Of a DNA stretch of 23,806 nucleotides, positions 22,985-23,806 are shown piece by piece (positions within the stretch are counted from its first letter, which is position 1; each line of letters begins with the position of its first letter). Origin of the DNA: Bacteroidales bacterium (GTDB lineage Bacteria > Bacteroidota > Bacteroidia > Bacteroidales > CG2-30-32-10); assembly GCA_035353855.1 (NCBI GenBank), contig DAOQAK010000058.1:1-23806 (forward strand), written 5' to 3'. The notes beneath the pieces were generated by a model that did not search any database, was not told where the DNA came from, and worked only from the letters and a program-made list of their open reading frames with translations. Both the position numbers and the translations under genes were made by a program.

Positions 22985-23794
22985 ATGTCATCACCTCTTG
23001 TTTCCATAATAACTCCAACTTACAATCATTCAAAATATATTTCTGAATGTATAGAATCTGTTTTAGCGCAAACATATCTGTATTGGGAAATGATTGTTGT
23101 GAATGATGGAAGTACTGACAACACAACCGAAAAAGTTTTGGAATATACAAAAAAAGATGACAGAATTCGATTGATAAATCAGAAAAATATTGGCATTTTC
23201 AAATTACATGTAACATACAATAAAGCATTAAAAGAATCAAAAGGCGATTACATTGCTATACTTGAAGGTGATGATGTTTGGGAAAAGGATAAGTTAGAGA
23301 AACAGGTTGAAATTTTTGAAAATGACCCAAAAGTGATTTTAACATGGGGAAAAGCGTATTCAAAGAATGCTGACTTTTCACAAGTTCTTGGAGTGCATCC
23401 AAATATAATTAATAACGATTCATTTTTGTATAACAAACCAATCGGGACTTTTTTAAATTATTTACTTTTTGAAAATCCTATAGTAGCTTTAACTATTTGT
23501 GTAAAGAAAAGCAGTTTAATCGATATTGGAGGATTTTGTCAAGATTATGATATACCAACTGTAGATTTACCAACACTTTTACGACTTTCCCAAATTGGTG
23601 AATTTTATTTTGAAGATTCAATTTTAGGGATATGGAGAAATACTGCAAGTCAAGTTACCAAAAGTTTAACTGTTGAAATGACTAAAAGAAGAAAAGAGTT
23701 GGTGTTTTTTGTTTATGAAAATTTATCTCAGGAAATAAAGGATAATTTAAATGTTATACTCAAAGAAAACAGGTTTGCAAAAAATCAAGATTGA
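22985..23794 (+). CDS. family 2 glycosyltransferase
   Basis: A 269-residue GT-A enzyme: VSIITPTYNHSKYI (6-19), the nucleotide-binding VVNDGSTDNT (38-47), and the metal-binding acidic motif ILEGDDVWE (92-100). It starts at ATG 22985, 24 bases after the preceding gene, with no Shine-Dalgarno sequence. The C-terminus ends at a stop within the window (23792-23794), so the gene is complete, though somewhat short for the family. It is the last gene seen, and the surface-polysaccharide locus probably goes on past the right edge. Confidence 0.9.
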   Translation: MSSPLVSIITPTYNHSKYISECIESVLAQTYLYWEMIVVNDGSTDNTTEKVLEYTKKDDRIRLINQKNIGIFKLHVTYNKALKESKGDYIAILEGDDVWEKDKLEKQVEIFENDPKVILTWGKAYSKNADFSQVLGVHPNIINNDSFLYNKPIGTFLNYLLFENPIVALTICVKKSSLIDIGGFCQDYDIPTVDLPTLLRLSQIGEFYFEDSILGIWRNTASQVTKSLTVEMTKRRKELVFFVYENLSQEIKDNLNVILKENRFAKNQD

Positions 23795-23806
23795 ATGAGC
23801 TGAAAA

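Noticed and set aside
19245..23794. A complete legionaminic-acid cluster
   Set aside because: Only the LegB-type gene is present; the aminotransferase, acetyltransferase, hydrolysing epimerase, synthase and CMP-transferase are not seen within the window.

Overview
The window looks like chromosomal DNA of an AT-rich, probably anaerobic member of the Bacteroidota (Bacteroidales-like). The evidence is a Bacteroidota-type ribosomal protein L34, promoter boxes of the TTTG / TAnnTTTG type, a secreted protein with a C-terminal type IX sorting domain, a DUF4834 plus YfhO gene pair, and few Shine-Dalgarno sequences. A tungsten/molybdenum-pterin aldehyde:ferredoxin oxidoreductase points to anaerobic life. 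I see no insertion sequence, CRISPR array, tRNA or rRNA gene, and no gene-free stretch longer than 300 bases.

Region 1 (1-6038, + strand) has four metabolic genes in a row: a divergent Cys/Met-metabolism PLP enzyme, a short homoserine-dehydrogenase-like oxidoreductase, an aldehyde ferredoxin oxidoreductase and an aldehyde dehydrogenase. Read together they suggest a catabolic route through a C4 amino acid and an aldehyde, such as homoserine and aspartate semialdehyde. I do not recognise this as a named pathway. The gaps between the genes hold inverted repeats.

Region 2 (6279-9156, - strand) has two exported proteins: an FG-GAP/VCBS repeat protein with a type IX sorting domain, and a GH73-type glucosaminidase. 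The divergent gene rsmG (9235-9849) follows.

Region 3 (about 9866-14110, + strand) looks like a peptide-handling module. It has an OPT-family transporter, an orphan PqqD-like protein and an M20 dipeptidase (PepD). A promoter-like box and a leader of about 180 bases precede the transporter. The leader can fold into tandem hairpins with an alternative long-range pairing, and ends in a strong Shine-Dalgarno sequence.

Region 4 (14114-15308) holds rpmH with its own promoter and an intrinsic terminator, a small lipoprotein, and a DUF4834 membrane protein starting at TTG. Region 5 (15332-23794, + strand) holds a YfhO-like membrane protein, three glycosyltransferases and a three-gene set: a LegB-type 4,6-dehydratase, a sugar-phosphate nucleotidyltransferase and a second SDR enzyme. 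That set could make an NDP-6-deoxysugar for a surface polysaccharide. The locus probably continues past the right edge.
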